Shown here one piece after another: positions 1 to 5,623 of a stretch of DNA of 6,589 nt. A program made the translations under genes and the position numbers. The notes below the pieces were generated by a model. It saw only the letters and a program-made list of their open reading frames with translations. It did no database searches and was not told the origin of the DNA. Within the stretch, counting starts at the first letter, position 1. The number at the start of each line of letters is the position of its first letter. The stretch is from DATKKG01 sp964475215 (lineage in GTDB: Archaea > Thermoproteota > Nitrososphaeria > Conexivisphaerales > DTJL01), in contig CAYYVT010000002.1 of the NCBI GenBank assembly GCA_964475215.1, positions 1 through 6,589 on the forward strand, read 5' to 3'.

Positions 1-1
1 G

Positions 2-505
2 AAGGAAAGGATTGCGATAGCGCTACTGCTTGTAGCCGTGGCATGCGTTGCATCAGTTATGCTATGGGCTCAATACCTCCAAGGTAATAGGCAGCCATCG
101 AGCCCATGCGGGGCTGGCACCGAAGTGAACATAAGCGACACGAAATATTGCGCCCTCAACGTGACCGCCAGTGCGGTGATATTCGTCGAAGGTGGCTACA
201 CGATGCTTGACCATTCCGTCATCTACATGGGCGTCAACTTTACGACGGTATGCGGCAACGGGGAACCCTGCGGTAACCTCGGATGTCCTCCCTTCACGAA
301 CGGGACCTGCGTGGAAATGAGCATGGGAGCGACCAAGATGTCCGTTTCGTTTTCTGACGGCGAGCAGGAGATGCTGTACGGCGTCATAGGCGACACCTTT
401 CCGACTCCTCCTTCCCTTTCGCAGCATCTCGACCCCCGGGCCGGCTTCGAATATGTTGGCGCATACGCCTCGCCTCAGCTGTTGCTCTTGGTTCAGGAAC
501 CATAG
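2..505 (+). CDS. Membrane-anchored extracytoplasmic Cys-containing protein, function unknown (5' end outside window)
   Basis: The frame is open from the window edge to the TAG at 503-505, giving 167 visible residues, so the true start lies upstream. Two basic or acidic residue pairs (KER) are followed by a hydrophobic stretch at about visible residues 4-26, which looks like a signal anchor or uncleaved signal peptide. The rest is a polar domain with six cysteines, four of them clustered around visible residues 77-96 (VCGNGEPCGNLGC and TC). It also has four N-X-S/T sequons (NIS, NVT, NFT, NGT). Disulfides and N-glycosylation outside the cell would fit, but this is inference. The C-terminus ends in a hydrophobic strand (QLLLLVQEP). 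I recognise no catalytic motif and no family with confidence. The general look recalls small secreted hypothetical proteins of Nitrososphaeria. A GTG at 38 falls inside the hydrophobic segment and is a poor start. It is the only plus-strand gene left of psmA. Confidence 0.6.
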   Translation, partial: KERIAIALLLVAVACVASVMLWAQYLQGNRQPSSPCGAGTEVNISDTKYCALNVTASAVIFVEGGYTMLDHSVIYMGVNFTTVCGNGEPCGNLGCPPFTNGTCVEMSMGATKMSVSFSDGEQEMLYGVIGDTFPTPPSLSQHLDPRAGFEYVGAYASPQLLLLVQEP

Positions 506-537
506 CCAGCCCTCCCTCCAACTGAAAACAAAACCAC

Positions 538-556
538 TTTCCCACAGCATGGGAAA
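538..556. repeat. Perfect 7-bp inverted repeat (hairpin) downstream of the first gene
   Basis: TTTCCCA (538-544) and TGGGAAA (550-556) are perfectly complementary around a CAGCA loop. The hairpin begins 32 nt after the stop codon of the first gene. There is no T-run after it, so it is not a classical intrinsic terminator. It could stabilise or define the 3' end of the upstream mRNA. The remaining non-coding DNA in 506-704 holds a pyrimidine-rich patch (about 508-520) and AT-rich sequence near 660-690. I see no gene in it. Confidence 0.4.
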
Positions 557-704
557 TGTCTAATTACCTTGGGGCTAGGTGGTGACAATATCGCCGTTGA
601 CAGGTTCCTCATGATTCGATTTCAGACTAACCCTTTCAGGCTGATCTACGATGGAACCTTTACGTATATTTCAAGAAGTATCATCTATAGTTGCAAGAAT
701 TCAG

Positions 705-797
705 CGGGCCCGGGAGGATTCGGACCCCCGATCTCCGGCTCCGAAGGCTTGCGCGTCGTTCGACTCAGCGTCCTAATCCAAGCTAGACGACGGGCCC
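705..797 (-). tRNA. tRNA-Arg (anticodon TCG) with a 17-nt intron at position 29/30
   Basis: Reading the minus strand, the acceptor GGGCCCG (797-791) pairs with CGGGCCC (712-706), with discriminator G705 and no encoded CCA. The D arm is GTCT (788-785) / GGAC (773-770) with loop AGCTTGGATTA, including G18-G19 and A20, the usual Arg identity base. The anticodon loop is CTTCGGA (746-740), anticodon TCG at 744-742, reading CGA codons. The 3' anticodon strand GCCGG (739-735) has no contiguous partner. Removing AGTCGAACGACGCGCAA (765-749) restores the 5' strand C-T-G-G-C, giving five pairs including U28.G42. The variable loop is AGATC. The T stem is GGGGG/CCTCC (729-725/717-713, one G.U). The T loop is TCCGAAT, so C replaces the near-invariant T55. 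Mature length is 76 nt. The gene lies 52 nt beyond the citrate synthase stop, on the same strand but with its own TATA box. I am confident of the tRNA and anticodon. The intron boundary is modelled by eye. Confidence 0.92.
749..765 (-). other. tRNA intron (17 nt, between positions 29 and 30) with relaxed BHB
   Basis: The predicted pre-tRNA fold is a relaxed bulge-helix-bulge. The outer helix is G22-G23 (773-772) with C31-C32 (747-746). The central helix is A24-C25-G26-C27 (771-768) with intron G-C-G-C (754-751), three Watson-Crick pairs plus an A.C mismatch. The 5' bulge is TG^A (767-765) and the 3' bulge is AA^G (750-748). The inner helix is GTC (764-762) with GAC (757-755), closing a GAAC loop. 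Both cuts fall after the second bulge base, as known for archaeal splicing endonuclease. A site at 29/30 is non-canonical (the usual site is 37/38) and is best known from TACK archaea, which often have the heteromeric endonuclease that accepts relaxed motifs. Confidence 0.75.
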
Positions 798-821
798 GCA
801 GGCTACATACTAATCCGTGGG

Positions 822-828
822 CTTAAAA
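822..828 (-). promoter_or_regulatory. TATA box of tRNA-Arg
   Basis: TTTTAAG on the minus strand is centred about 28 nt upstream of the mature tRNA 5' end (797), the expected distance for an archaeal TBP site. It lies between the citrate synthase stop codon (850-852) and the tRNA, so the tRNA can be transcribed independently. Confidence 0.6.
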
Positions 829-849
829 GAAATGCGCTCGCCTACGGCC

Positions 850-1965
850 CTAGGTCCGCTTCTCTACGGCTATGTAGGGTCGGTACATCTCTCCGACGTA
901 CTCCGCACGGGGGCGGATGATCTTGTTGTCCTGGTACTGCTCGAGTATGTGCGCCAGCCAGCCCGCAGACCTTCCAACGGCGAAGAATAGCGGATCCATA
1001 TAGGAGGGATAGCCCAGCAGGTGCAGGATGGAGCCTGTGTAGAGATCGAGGTTGGAGTATAGGCCCTTCTCCTTCTTCATGACCTTCTCCAGCTCGTCGA
1101 TTATTTCGAGATAGCTGTTGTTCCCCTTCCTTCTGGAGATGTCTTCCAGAAACGTCCGCATTATCGCCGCCCTAGGGTCCTGCAGCCGGTACACGCGGTG
1201 GCCGAATCCCATTATCTTCTTCTTCTCGGCAAGCCTCGCCAGCACGTACTGCTCAGCCCTTCCCGGCTCGCCGATCTCTTCGAGCATTTCGAACGCCTGC
1301 TGGTTTGCGCCGCCGTGCAGGGGTCCCTTCAGCGCGCCAAGGGCGCTCACGAACGCGGAGTAGACGTCTGACAGGGTGGAGGATGCGACCATGGCCGCGA
1401 ACGTCGAGGCGTTGAGCTCATGATCGGCATGCAAGATCAGGAGCGCATCCAACACCCTCACATCCTGGGGGTCCGGCTCGGTCCCATAGCTCGAATATAG
1501 GAAGGTCGCGGCAAGAGAGAGATCCTTCCTCAGGGGGACGAACCACTCCCCCTGCTTCTGCCTGTAGACGGCCGAAATCAGGTTCGGCATCTTTGCGACT
1601 ATCGACATGCTCTGCTTCAGCGGGTCGTTGGGGACGACGTCGTACAACGAGAGCGCTGACACAGCCGTTCTCAGCATGTCCATGGCATCCCTTTCCGCAG
1701 GGAAGCTCCCGATGACCGTGAGGACCTGGTTCGGGACGGCGCACCTGTTGCAGAGTTCCTGTCTGAACCGCTCCAGCTCGGGCTTCTTAGGGAGGTTGCC
1801 GTAGAGCAGGAGGTACGCCACCTCTTCGTAGGTGGACTTCAGGACCAGCTCCTCGACGTCGTAGCCACGATAGAGGAGTGTCCCCTTGATCGCGTCGATG
1901 TAACAGATCCTGCTCTCGCCAGTCACTACGTCCTCTAATCCTCTATGAATGGCTGACACGGACAA
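850..1965 (-). CDS. gltA: Citrate synthase
   Basis: Condenses acetyl-CoA with oxaloacetate to citrate, the entry step of the TCA cycle or of 2-oxoglutarate biosynthesis, in the cytosol. With the start chosen here (TTG at 1965-1963, 371 residues), the family motifs appear in order. These are the N-terminal GLEDVVTGES and YRGYD; HADHELNAST (H179, H182); GPLHGGA (H217); GFGHRVY (H256); SNLDLYTG (D307); and GRSAGW (R332). H217, H256 and D307 form the catalytic triad, with spacing like that of archaeal and bacterial type I enzymes. An upstream TTG at 2037 would add 24 residues, but the extra segment contains a TATA box at 1991-1998. GTG at 1959 (369 residues) is an equally plausible leaderless start. 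The mtnA stop lies 82 nt upstream, so the two are probably separate transcripts. Residual ambiguity: some homologues prefer propionyl-CoA (2-methylcitrate synthase), which sequence alone does not exclude. Confidence 0.95.
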   Translation of the reverse strand: MSVSAIHRGLEDVVTGESRICYIDAIKGTLLYRGYDVEELVLKSTYEEVAYLLLYGNLPKKPELERFRQELCNRCAVPNQVLTVIGSFPAERDAMDMLRTAVSALSLYDVVPNDPLKQSMSIVAKMPNLISAVYRQKQGEWFVPLRKDLSLAATFLYSSYGTEPDPQDVRVLDALLILHADHELNASTFAAMVASSTLSDVYSAFVSALGALKGPLHGGANQQAFEMLEEIGEPGRAEQYVLARLAEKKKIMGFGHRVYRLQDPRAAIMRTFLEDISRRKGNNSYLEIIDELEKVMKKEKGLYSNLDLYTGSILHLLGYPSYMDPLFFAVGRSAGWLAHILEQYQDNKIIRPRAEYVGEMYRPYIAVEKRT

Positions 1966-1990
1966 ACCACTCCCAGCATACGGCACGCGC

Positions 1991-1998
1991 CTTAATAG
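1991..1998 (-). promoter_or_regulatory. TATA box of the citrate synthase gene
   Basis: CTATTAAG on the minus strand is centred about 30 nt upstream of the TTG at 1965 and 36 nt upstream of the GTG at 1959. Transcription would therefore begin at or just before the start codon, implying a leaderless mRNA. No convincing Shine-Dalgarno sequence is seen before either codon. Confidence 0.5.
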
Positions 1999-2047
1999 TG
2001 TTGCTTCGTTATCGCCCTTGGAAGCATGTTTCGGCAAATCCCTGCGG

Positions 2048-3079
2048 TCAGTCGCTGCTCACAAGTGGGTGCACGATGGCCTCTTCGAAGGGTGGCTGCT
2101 CCAATCCTCTGTCCGTCACATAACCACTTACGAGCTCCGGCGGAGTGGAGTCGAAGGCTGGGTTGAAGACCTTCACGCCCTTTGGTGCTATCCGCCTCCC
2201 CCTGATGGTCGTGACTTCGGAGGGGTCCCTCTCCTCTATCCTGACCTGCCCGGCCAAGCTGTGCAGGTCGAAGGTCGATCTGGGGAACACCGAGTAGAAG
2301 GGGACGCCATGGCGCCTGGCCAAGACCGCCACCTGATACGTGCCGATCTTGTTATAGACCGTCCCGTCGGCGAGCACCCTGTCGGCACCGAGGAGGACCT
2401 TGTCCGCCATCCCCCTTGAAAGGACGAGGCCCACCATGGTGTCGCAGATCAGGGTGACGTCGATCTTGTCCTCCATCAGCTCGAAGGCCGTAAGCCTGGC
2501 CCCCTGAAGAGCCGGCCTGGTCTCGGTGGCAACCACCTTTACATCCTTCCCCCGGGCAATGGCGACCCTGACGGGGGCCAAGGCCGTCCCAAGCTCGACC
2601 GTCGCCAGGGCCCCAGCGTTGCAGTGCGTGAGGACCGTGTCGCCGTCCTTGAGGAGGGCCGCCCCATTCTCCCCGATCTTCATGTTCATCTCCCTCTCCT
2701 CCTCCATTATCGCCTCTGCCTCCAAGAGGGCCCTCTCCTTCATCTCCCTCACCGATGCACCCCTGCAGCCCGCCTCGAAAACGCGTCTGGTCGCCCGCGC
2801 GAGGTTCACGGCGGTGGGCCTGGCCGATGAAATGAATTCGGCGTCGGAGGCGAGCCTCCTCCTCATTCCGGCTGGATCCAATCCACGCACCCTCTGAACT
2901 CCAATGGCGAGGCCGAAGGCCGCCAGGACTCCAATCAGCGGCGCACCGCGTACTACCATTTCTCGGATGAACTCATAGGCGTCCTTCGCCCCTGTCACGT
3001 CTCTCCAGACCTTCCTTGTGGGTAGGAGCCGCTGGTCCAGCACCCTTAGCGAGCCTCCCTCCCAAAGAATCGGTTTCAA
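2048..3079 (-). CDS. mtnA: S-methyl-5-thioribose-1-phosphate isomerase (MtnA, eIF2B-alpha-like family)
   Basis: Isomerises 5-methylthioribose-1-phosphate to the ribulose form in methylthioadenosine salvage. With the start chosen here (TTG at 3079-3077, 343 residues, the usual family length) the protein opens with KPILWEGG and LRVLDQRLLP, matching the normal MtnA N-terminus. Further motifs are RGAPLIGVLAAFGLAIG (about 44-60), SARPTAVNL (about 85-93), VLTHCNAGALAT with the catalytic Cys153, ATETRP (about 184-189), CDTM with the catalytic Asp213, GADRV, NKIGTY (about 243-248) and FNPAFDSTPPEL near residue 305. The Cys/Asp pair and the CNAGALAT context favour MtnA over an eIF2B regulatory subunit. 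Ribose-1,5-bisphosphate isomerase is a related alternative, less likely here. An in-frame ATG at 3220 would add 47 residues of basic, low-conservation sequence containing the gene's own TATA box. ATGs at 3175 and 3145 share this problem. The gene diverges from psmA. Confidence 0.9.
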   Translation of the reverse strand: MKPILWEGGSLRVLDQRLLPTRKVWRDVTGAKDAYEFIREMVVRGAPLIGVLAAFGLAIGVQRVRGLDPAGMRRRLASDAEFISSARPTAVNLARATRRVFEAGCRGASVREMKERALLEAEAIMEEEREMNMKIGENGAALLKDGDTVLTHCNAGALATVELGTALAPVRVAIARGKDVKVVATETRPALQGARLTAFELMEDKIDVTLICDTMVGLVLSRGMADKVLLGADRVLADGTVYNKIGTYQVAVLARRHGVPFYSVFPRSTFDLHSLAGQVRIEERDPSEVTTIRGRRIAPKGVKVFNPAFDSTPPELVSGYVTDRGLEQPPFEEAIVHPLVSSD

Positions 3080-3106
3080 GGTTCGCAGTGGAGTGATAGG
3101 ACGGTA

Positions 3107-3114
3107 GCTTAAAG
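3107..3114 (-). promoter_or_regulatory. TATA box of mtnA
   Basis: CTTTAAGC on the minus strand is centred about 32 nt before the TTG at 3079, which suits a leaderless or nearly leaderless transcript. It lies just inside the palindrome at 3119-3128. Confidence 0.5.
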
Positions 3115-3118
3115 CCTT

Positions 3119-3128
3119 CCTTCGAAGG
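3119..3128. promoter_or_regulatory. Palindrome CCTTCGAAGG beside the mtnA TATA box (possible operator)
   Basis: This is a perfect 10-bp palindrome immediately upstream of the mtnA TATA box. A 9-base copy (CTTCGAAGG) occurs at 3235-3243, next to the psmA TATA box. Symmetric sites at both ends of a divergent intergenic region look like operator sites, but no regulator is known from this window. The same 10-mer also occurs inside rrp42 coding sequence (6397-6406), so chance is possible. Confidence 0.25.
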
Positions 3129-3234
3129 TTGGGGCTCCCATTCATGAAGGCGCGACTGTCCTTCAGGGAAGACATTGGAAGAGATTCATTGTGACAAGGG
3201 CTTCGATGCCTCGCCCTCATTCGTCATGGTGACG

Positions 3235-3243
3235 CTTCGAAGG
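3235..3243. promoter_or_regulatory. Palindrome copy CTTCGAAGG beside the psmA TATA box (possible operator)
   Basis: This is the second copy of the TTCGAA-centred palindrome, ending 8 bases before the psmA TATA element. A weaker variant (GCTTCGATGC) lies at about 3210-3219 between the two copies. The role as an operator is inference. Confidence 0.22.
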
Positions 3244-3251
3244 TCGAAAAG

Positions 3252-3260
3252 AGTTAAAAA
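3252..3260 (+). promoter_or_regulatory. BRE/TATA promoter of psmA
   Basis: AGTTAAAAA follows the purine-rich CGAAAAG (BRE-like). The expected transcription start, about 25-27 nt downstream, falls near 3281-3283, leaving a short leader of about 20 nt that contains the ribosome binding site. Confidence 0.6.
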
Positions 3261-3287
3261 CTACCGAATTTCTAGCCCAATCGAGTC

Positions 3288-3293
3288 GGTGAG
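3288..3293 (+). promoter_or_regulatory. Shine-Dalgarno site of psmA
   Basis: GGTGAG ends 8 nt before the GTG at 3302. It matches the archaeal anti-SD type GGTGA and fixes GTG as the start. An in-frame TGA at 3290-3292 rules out any longer form. Confidence 0.6.
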
Positions 3294-3301
3294 TATTCGT
3301 A

Positions 3302-4045
3302 GTGTTTGCTCCCTCAGCAGGATATGATAGGGCCCTCACAATATTTTCGCCCGACGGGCGTCTCTACCAGGTTGAGTATGCCATTGAGACGGTCCGGCGA
3401 GGGACCCTAGCTATTGGGATAAAGTGCGACGAGGGTGTCGTGCTCTGTGCCGAGGAACGGGTGAGGAAGCTTCAAAATGGCGACCTCAGCCAGAAGCTCT
3501 TTCAGGTCGACGACCACATCGGCATCGCAGCGGCCGGATACGTTCCGGATGCGCGCGTAATGGTCGATCAGGCTCGCGTGCAGGCCCAGAACAACAGGCT
3601 GATATACGATGAAGCGATAGACGTGGAGGCAATTGCGCGCCATCTCGGTGACGCTGCGCAGCAGTTCACCCAGTACGCCGGGGTGAGGCCGTTCGGTGTT
3701 TCCCTGATAGTCGCCGGGGTCGACAAGAACGGACCCTCCATATTCGTGACGGACCCTAGCGGGACCTACCTTGGCTATGACGCCATCGCGATCGGTGGAG
3801 GCGGCGACCAGGTCAACGAACTTCTGGAGCAGAAGTATTCGAGGGGGATGTCTCTCGATTCTGCCTGCCTCCTCGCCGTTGAGAGCATAGGAAAGAGCAC
3901 CGAAGACAAGGCCGAGCCCAAGCACATCAAGATGGCCGTGGTTGACACCCAGACGAAGACCATGAGAAAGCTCTCCGACGACGAAATCAACGGCTATGTC
4001 GCACGAATCGCCAAATCGGGCGAGCCAACTGAAACCTCCAAATAA
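3302..4045 (+). CDS. psmA: 20S proteasome alpha subunit
   Basis: This subunit forms the two outer heptameric rings of the 20S proteasome, gating substrate entry and docking ATPases such as PAN or Cdc48. The predicted protein is 247 residues. The alpha-type signature is at residues 8-30: YDRALTIFSPDGRLYQVEYA and onward. With the GTG start, Tyr8-Asp9-Arg10 fall at the same numbers as in the Thermoplasma alpha subunit, where they shape the gate; this supports the start. Further family features are VRRGTLAIGIK, AAAGYVPDARV, the QFTQYAGVRPFGVSLIVAG block (about residues 120-138) and the DPSGTYLGYDAIAIGGG block. There is no N-terminal catalytic Thr, as expected for an alpha subunit. The C-terminal tail is polar (SGEPTETSK). 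The beta subunit is not in this window. The gene is followed after 81 nt by SBDS, which has its own TATA box, so psmA may be a single-gene transcript with possible read-through. Confidence 0.97.
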   Translation: MFAPSAGYDRALTIFSPDGRLYQVEYAIETVRRGTLAIGIKCDEGVVLCAEERVRKLQNGDLSQKLFQVDDHIGIAAAGYVPDARVMVDQARVQAQNNRLIYDEAIDVEAIARHLGDAAQQFTQYAGVRPFGVSLIVAGVDKNGPSIFVTDPSGTYLGYDAIAIGGGGDQVNELLEQKYSRGMSLDSACLLAVESIGKSTEDKAEPKHIKMAVVDTQTKTMRKLSDDEINGYVARIAKSGEPTETSK

Positions 4046-4085
4046 ATAGGCTTCGCATTCGTTTCACGCTGGCGACTGGGGGTAT

Positions 4086-4094
4086 CTTTATATT
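4086..4094 (+). promoter_or_regulatory. TATA box of the SBDS-exosome operon
   Basis: CTTTATATT is the strongest TATA element in the window. It is centred about 36 nt before the SBDS TTG, predicting transcription from about 4116-4118 and a leader of roughly 10 nt carrying AGGAG. It separates the SBDS-rrp4-rrp41-rrp42 unit from psmA. Confidence 0.65.
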
Positions 4095-4126
4095 GCCCAC
4101 AACTTATCGCCTACTGAAGGAGAGAG

Positions 4127-4816
4127 TTGGCGGATAAGCTGACCACCGTCCGCTTTGTGGTGGGAGGCGACAGGTTCGAGATACTTGTCGATCCTGATGC
4201 GGCTCTGAACTACAAGCTGGGCAAGAAGGTGGAATTGAGCCAAATAATGGCCTCCGACGAGATATACACCGATTCGAACAAGGGCCAGAGGGCCTCGGAG
4301 GAGAAGCTCATGAAGTCCTTCAAGACCTCGAACTTCGAGCAGGTGGCACAAGCCATCCTTCAGAAGGGCGAGATTCAGCTGACCACGGATCAGAGGAGGA
4401 AGATGGTCGATGAGAAGCGGAAACAGATAGTCAGCTTCATCTCCAAGAACTACGTCGACCCAAAGACAAACCTGCCTCATCCCCCGTTGAGGATAGAGCA
4501 GGCCTTGCAGCAGGTCCGCGTCGTGATCGATCCGAATAAAGATGCCGAGGAGCAGGCCAAGAAGGTTATCGACGAGCTGAGGGCCATATTGCCCCTGAAG
4601 ACGGGCAACATCAAGCTGAAGGTTTCGGTGGACGCGATCCACGCGCCGCAGACTCTGGGCACTTTGAAGAGCTTCGGGGAGATATCGAAGGAGGAGTGGC
4701 GTGGCGACGGAGGGCTCAACGCGATAATCGAGATCCCCATCGCCACTCAGAGAAGCCTCCTCGACAGGCTCGGATCGGCAACTAAGGGGACAGCCCAAGT
4801 CTCTCCCGTGGAGTGA
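4127..4816 (+). CDS. Ribosome maturation protein SBDS homologue (aSDO1)
   Basis: Archaeal orthologue of Shwachman-Bodian-Diamond syndrome protein (yeast Sdo1). In eukaryotes, with EFL1, it releases eIF6 from the 60S subunit; in archaea a role in large-subunit maturation is inferred. The predicted protein is 229 residues, the usual archaeal size, with the three-domain layout. The N-terminal FYSH domain (about 1-88) contains RFEILVDPDAAL and the NKGQRASEEKLMKSF block. The helical middle domain (about 90-160) carries the diagnostic NYVDPKTNLPHPPLRIEQAL (109-128). The C-terminal ferredoxin-like domain (about 162-229) follows. The start is TTG at 4127 with AGGAG at 4118-4122, a short 4-nt spacing. 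No better start exists upstream, and residues VRFVVGG must be included. It is the first gene of the exosome operon and is followed after 12 nt by rrp4. Confidence 0.95.
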   Translation: MADKLTTVRFVVGGDRFEILVDPDAALNYKLGKKVELSQIMASDEIYTDSNKGQRASEEKLMKSFKTSNFEQVAQAILQKGEIQLTTDQRRKMVDEKRKQIVSFISKNYVDPKTNLPHPPLRIEQALQQVRVVIDPNKDAEEQAKKVIDELRAILPLKTGNIKLKVSVDAIHAPQTLGTLKSFGEISKEEWRGDGGLNAIIEIPIATQRSLLDRLGSATKGTAQVSPVE

Positions 4817-4828
4817 ATAGAACACAAA

Positions 4829-5623
4829 TTGAGTAAAGTGGAAAGGAAGTACGTCGTCCCAGGCGACTTCATCGCCGAAGGAGATTTCGTTCCAGTTAGC
4901 AACGCCTATTCGATAGGGAACAAGGTGTACGCCATGCGCGTAGGGCTCTGCGAGCTCGAAGGAAACAAGGTCAAGGTCATCCCGCTTTCGGGACCCTACG
5001 TCCCAAAGCCCGACGATGTGGTGGTGGGCGTGGTGACGGACGTTTCCGCGTTCGCATGGACCGTTGACATCAACTCGTTCTTTCCGGCCTTTTTGCCGGC
5101 GTCGGGCGTCTACGGCCGAAGGTTCACGCCGGAGAAGGATGACCTGCGAAGCAAGTTCGACGTGGGCGACACCATAATCGCCCTCGTGGCTGCCTTCGAT
5201 CGGTCGAAGGACCCCATGCTTTCGGTGTCCGGGCCAAGGTTGGGGCTTGCCCCCAGGGGCGACGTCGTAAAGATAGAGCCCGTAAAGGTGCCTCGGCTCA
5301 TCGGACGAAGGGGAAGCATGAGCAAGATGATCGAAGAGGCGTCAGGGTGCAAGATAATCATCGGCCAGAACGGCTACATCATAGTCTCGGGGCCGCCTGA
5401 AGGCGCGGCGCTCGCCGCGGAGGCCATTCACATGGTGGAAGACCTTGCGCACACGTCGGGCCTGACGGAAAGGATCGAGAAGTTTCTCGCCGAAAGGCTG
5501 GGGCTGACGGAGGCAGCACCGGCGGCGGAGCAGGAGCCGGTCGCCGCGTCGCCACCGGCGGACACCTCCTCGGAGCCTTCCGCGGATGCGCCGAATGAGG
5601 AAGATTCGACGGAGGAGAATTGA
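4829..5623 (+). CDS. rrp4: Exosome complex RNA-binding protein Rrp4
   Basis: RNA-binding cap subunit of the archaeal exosome. It sits on the Rrp41-Rrp42 ring and helps feed RNA 3' ends, notably A-rich ones, into it. The predicted protein is 264 residues with three expected domains. The N-terminal domain (about 1-60) includes YVVPGDFIAEGDF. The S1 domain (about 62-137) has the VVVGVVTDVSAFAWTVDIN core and GFLP-like FPAFLPAS. The KH domain (about 146-208) has KVPRLIGRRGSM, where GRRG at 159-162 is the RNA-binding GxxG loop. After helix FLAERLG there is a tail of about 38 residues (227-264) rich in Ala, Pro, Glu and Ser and strongly acidic, probably disordered. The start is TTG at 4829, 12 nt after the SBDS stop. 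A possible SD, GGAG at 4810-4813, is rather distant, so re-initiation is likely. The stop codon overlaps the region of the rrp41 start. Confidence 0.96.
   Translation: MSKVERKYVVPGDFIAEGDFVPVSNAYSIGNKVYAMRVGLCELEGNKVKVIPLSGPYVPKPDDVVVGVVTDVSAFAWTVDINSFFPAFLPASGVYGRRFTPEKDDLRSKFDVGDTIIALVAAFDRSKDPMLSVSGPRLGLAPRGDVVKIEPVKVPRLIGRRGSMSKMIEEASGCKIIIGQNGYIIVSGPPEGAALAAEAIHMVEDLAHTSGLTERIEKFLAERLGLTEAAPAAEQEPVAASPPADTSSEPSADAPNEEDSTEEN
5611..5617 (+). promoter_or_regulatory. Shine-Dalgarno site that decides the rrp41 start
   Basis: GGAGGAG lies inside the last codons of rrp4. It is 8 nt from the ATG at 5626 but only 2 nt from the in-frame TTG at 5620. This favours ATG 5626 as the real rrp41 start. 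Confidence 0.65.

Noticed and set aside
35..46. Lipobox-like AVAC in the membrane segment of the first protein
   Set aside because: The cysteine is followed by about ten more hydrophobic residues, so lipoprotein cleavage is unlikely and a signal anchor fits better.
62..550. Minus-strand open frame opposite the surface-protein gene
   Set aside because: The plus-strand frame has a membrane anchor, Cys pattern and sequons, while the minus frame is Arg/Gly/His-rich with no coherent features.
569..826. Plus-strand 85-codon open frame
   Set aside because: It runs straight through the tRNA-Arg gene, has no ribosome binding site, and its translation is not protein-like.
1949..2419. Plus-strand open frame across the mtnA 3' end and the citrate synthase promoter
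   Set aside because: It overlaps conserved minus-strand coding sequence, and its translation has no family features.
4088..4825. Long open frame on the minus strand covering SBDS
   Set aside because: It is the antisense shadow of a clearly conserved gene in GC-rich DNA. The translation is Leu/Arg-rich with no recognisable domain and no promoter.
5084..5099. CCGGC / GCCGG inverted repeat with T-rich loop, terminator-like
   Set aside because: It lies in the middle of the rrp4 S1 domain, encodes conserved residues (FPAFLPAS), and a terminator there would cut the operon.
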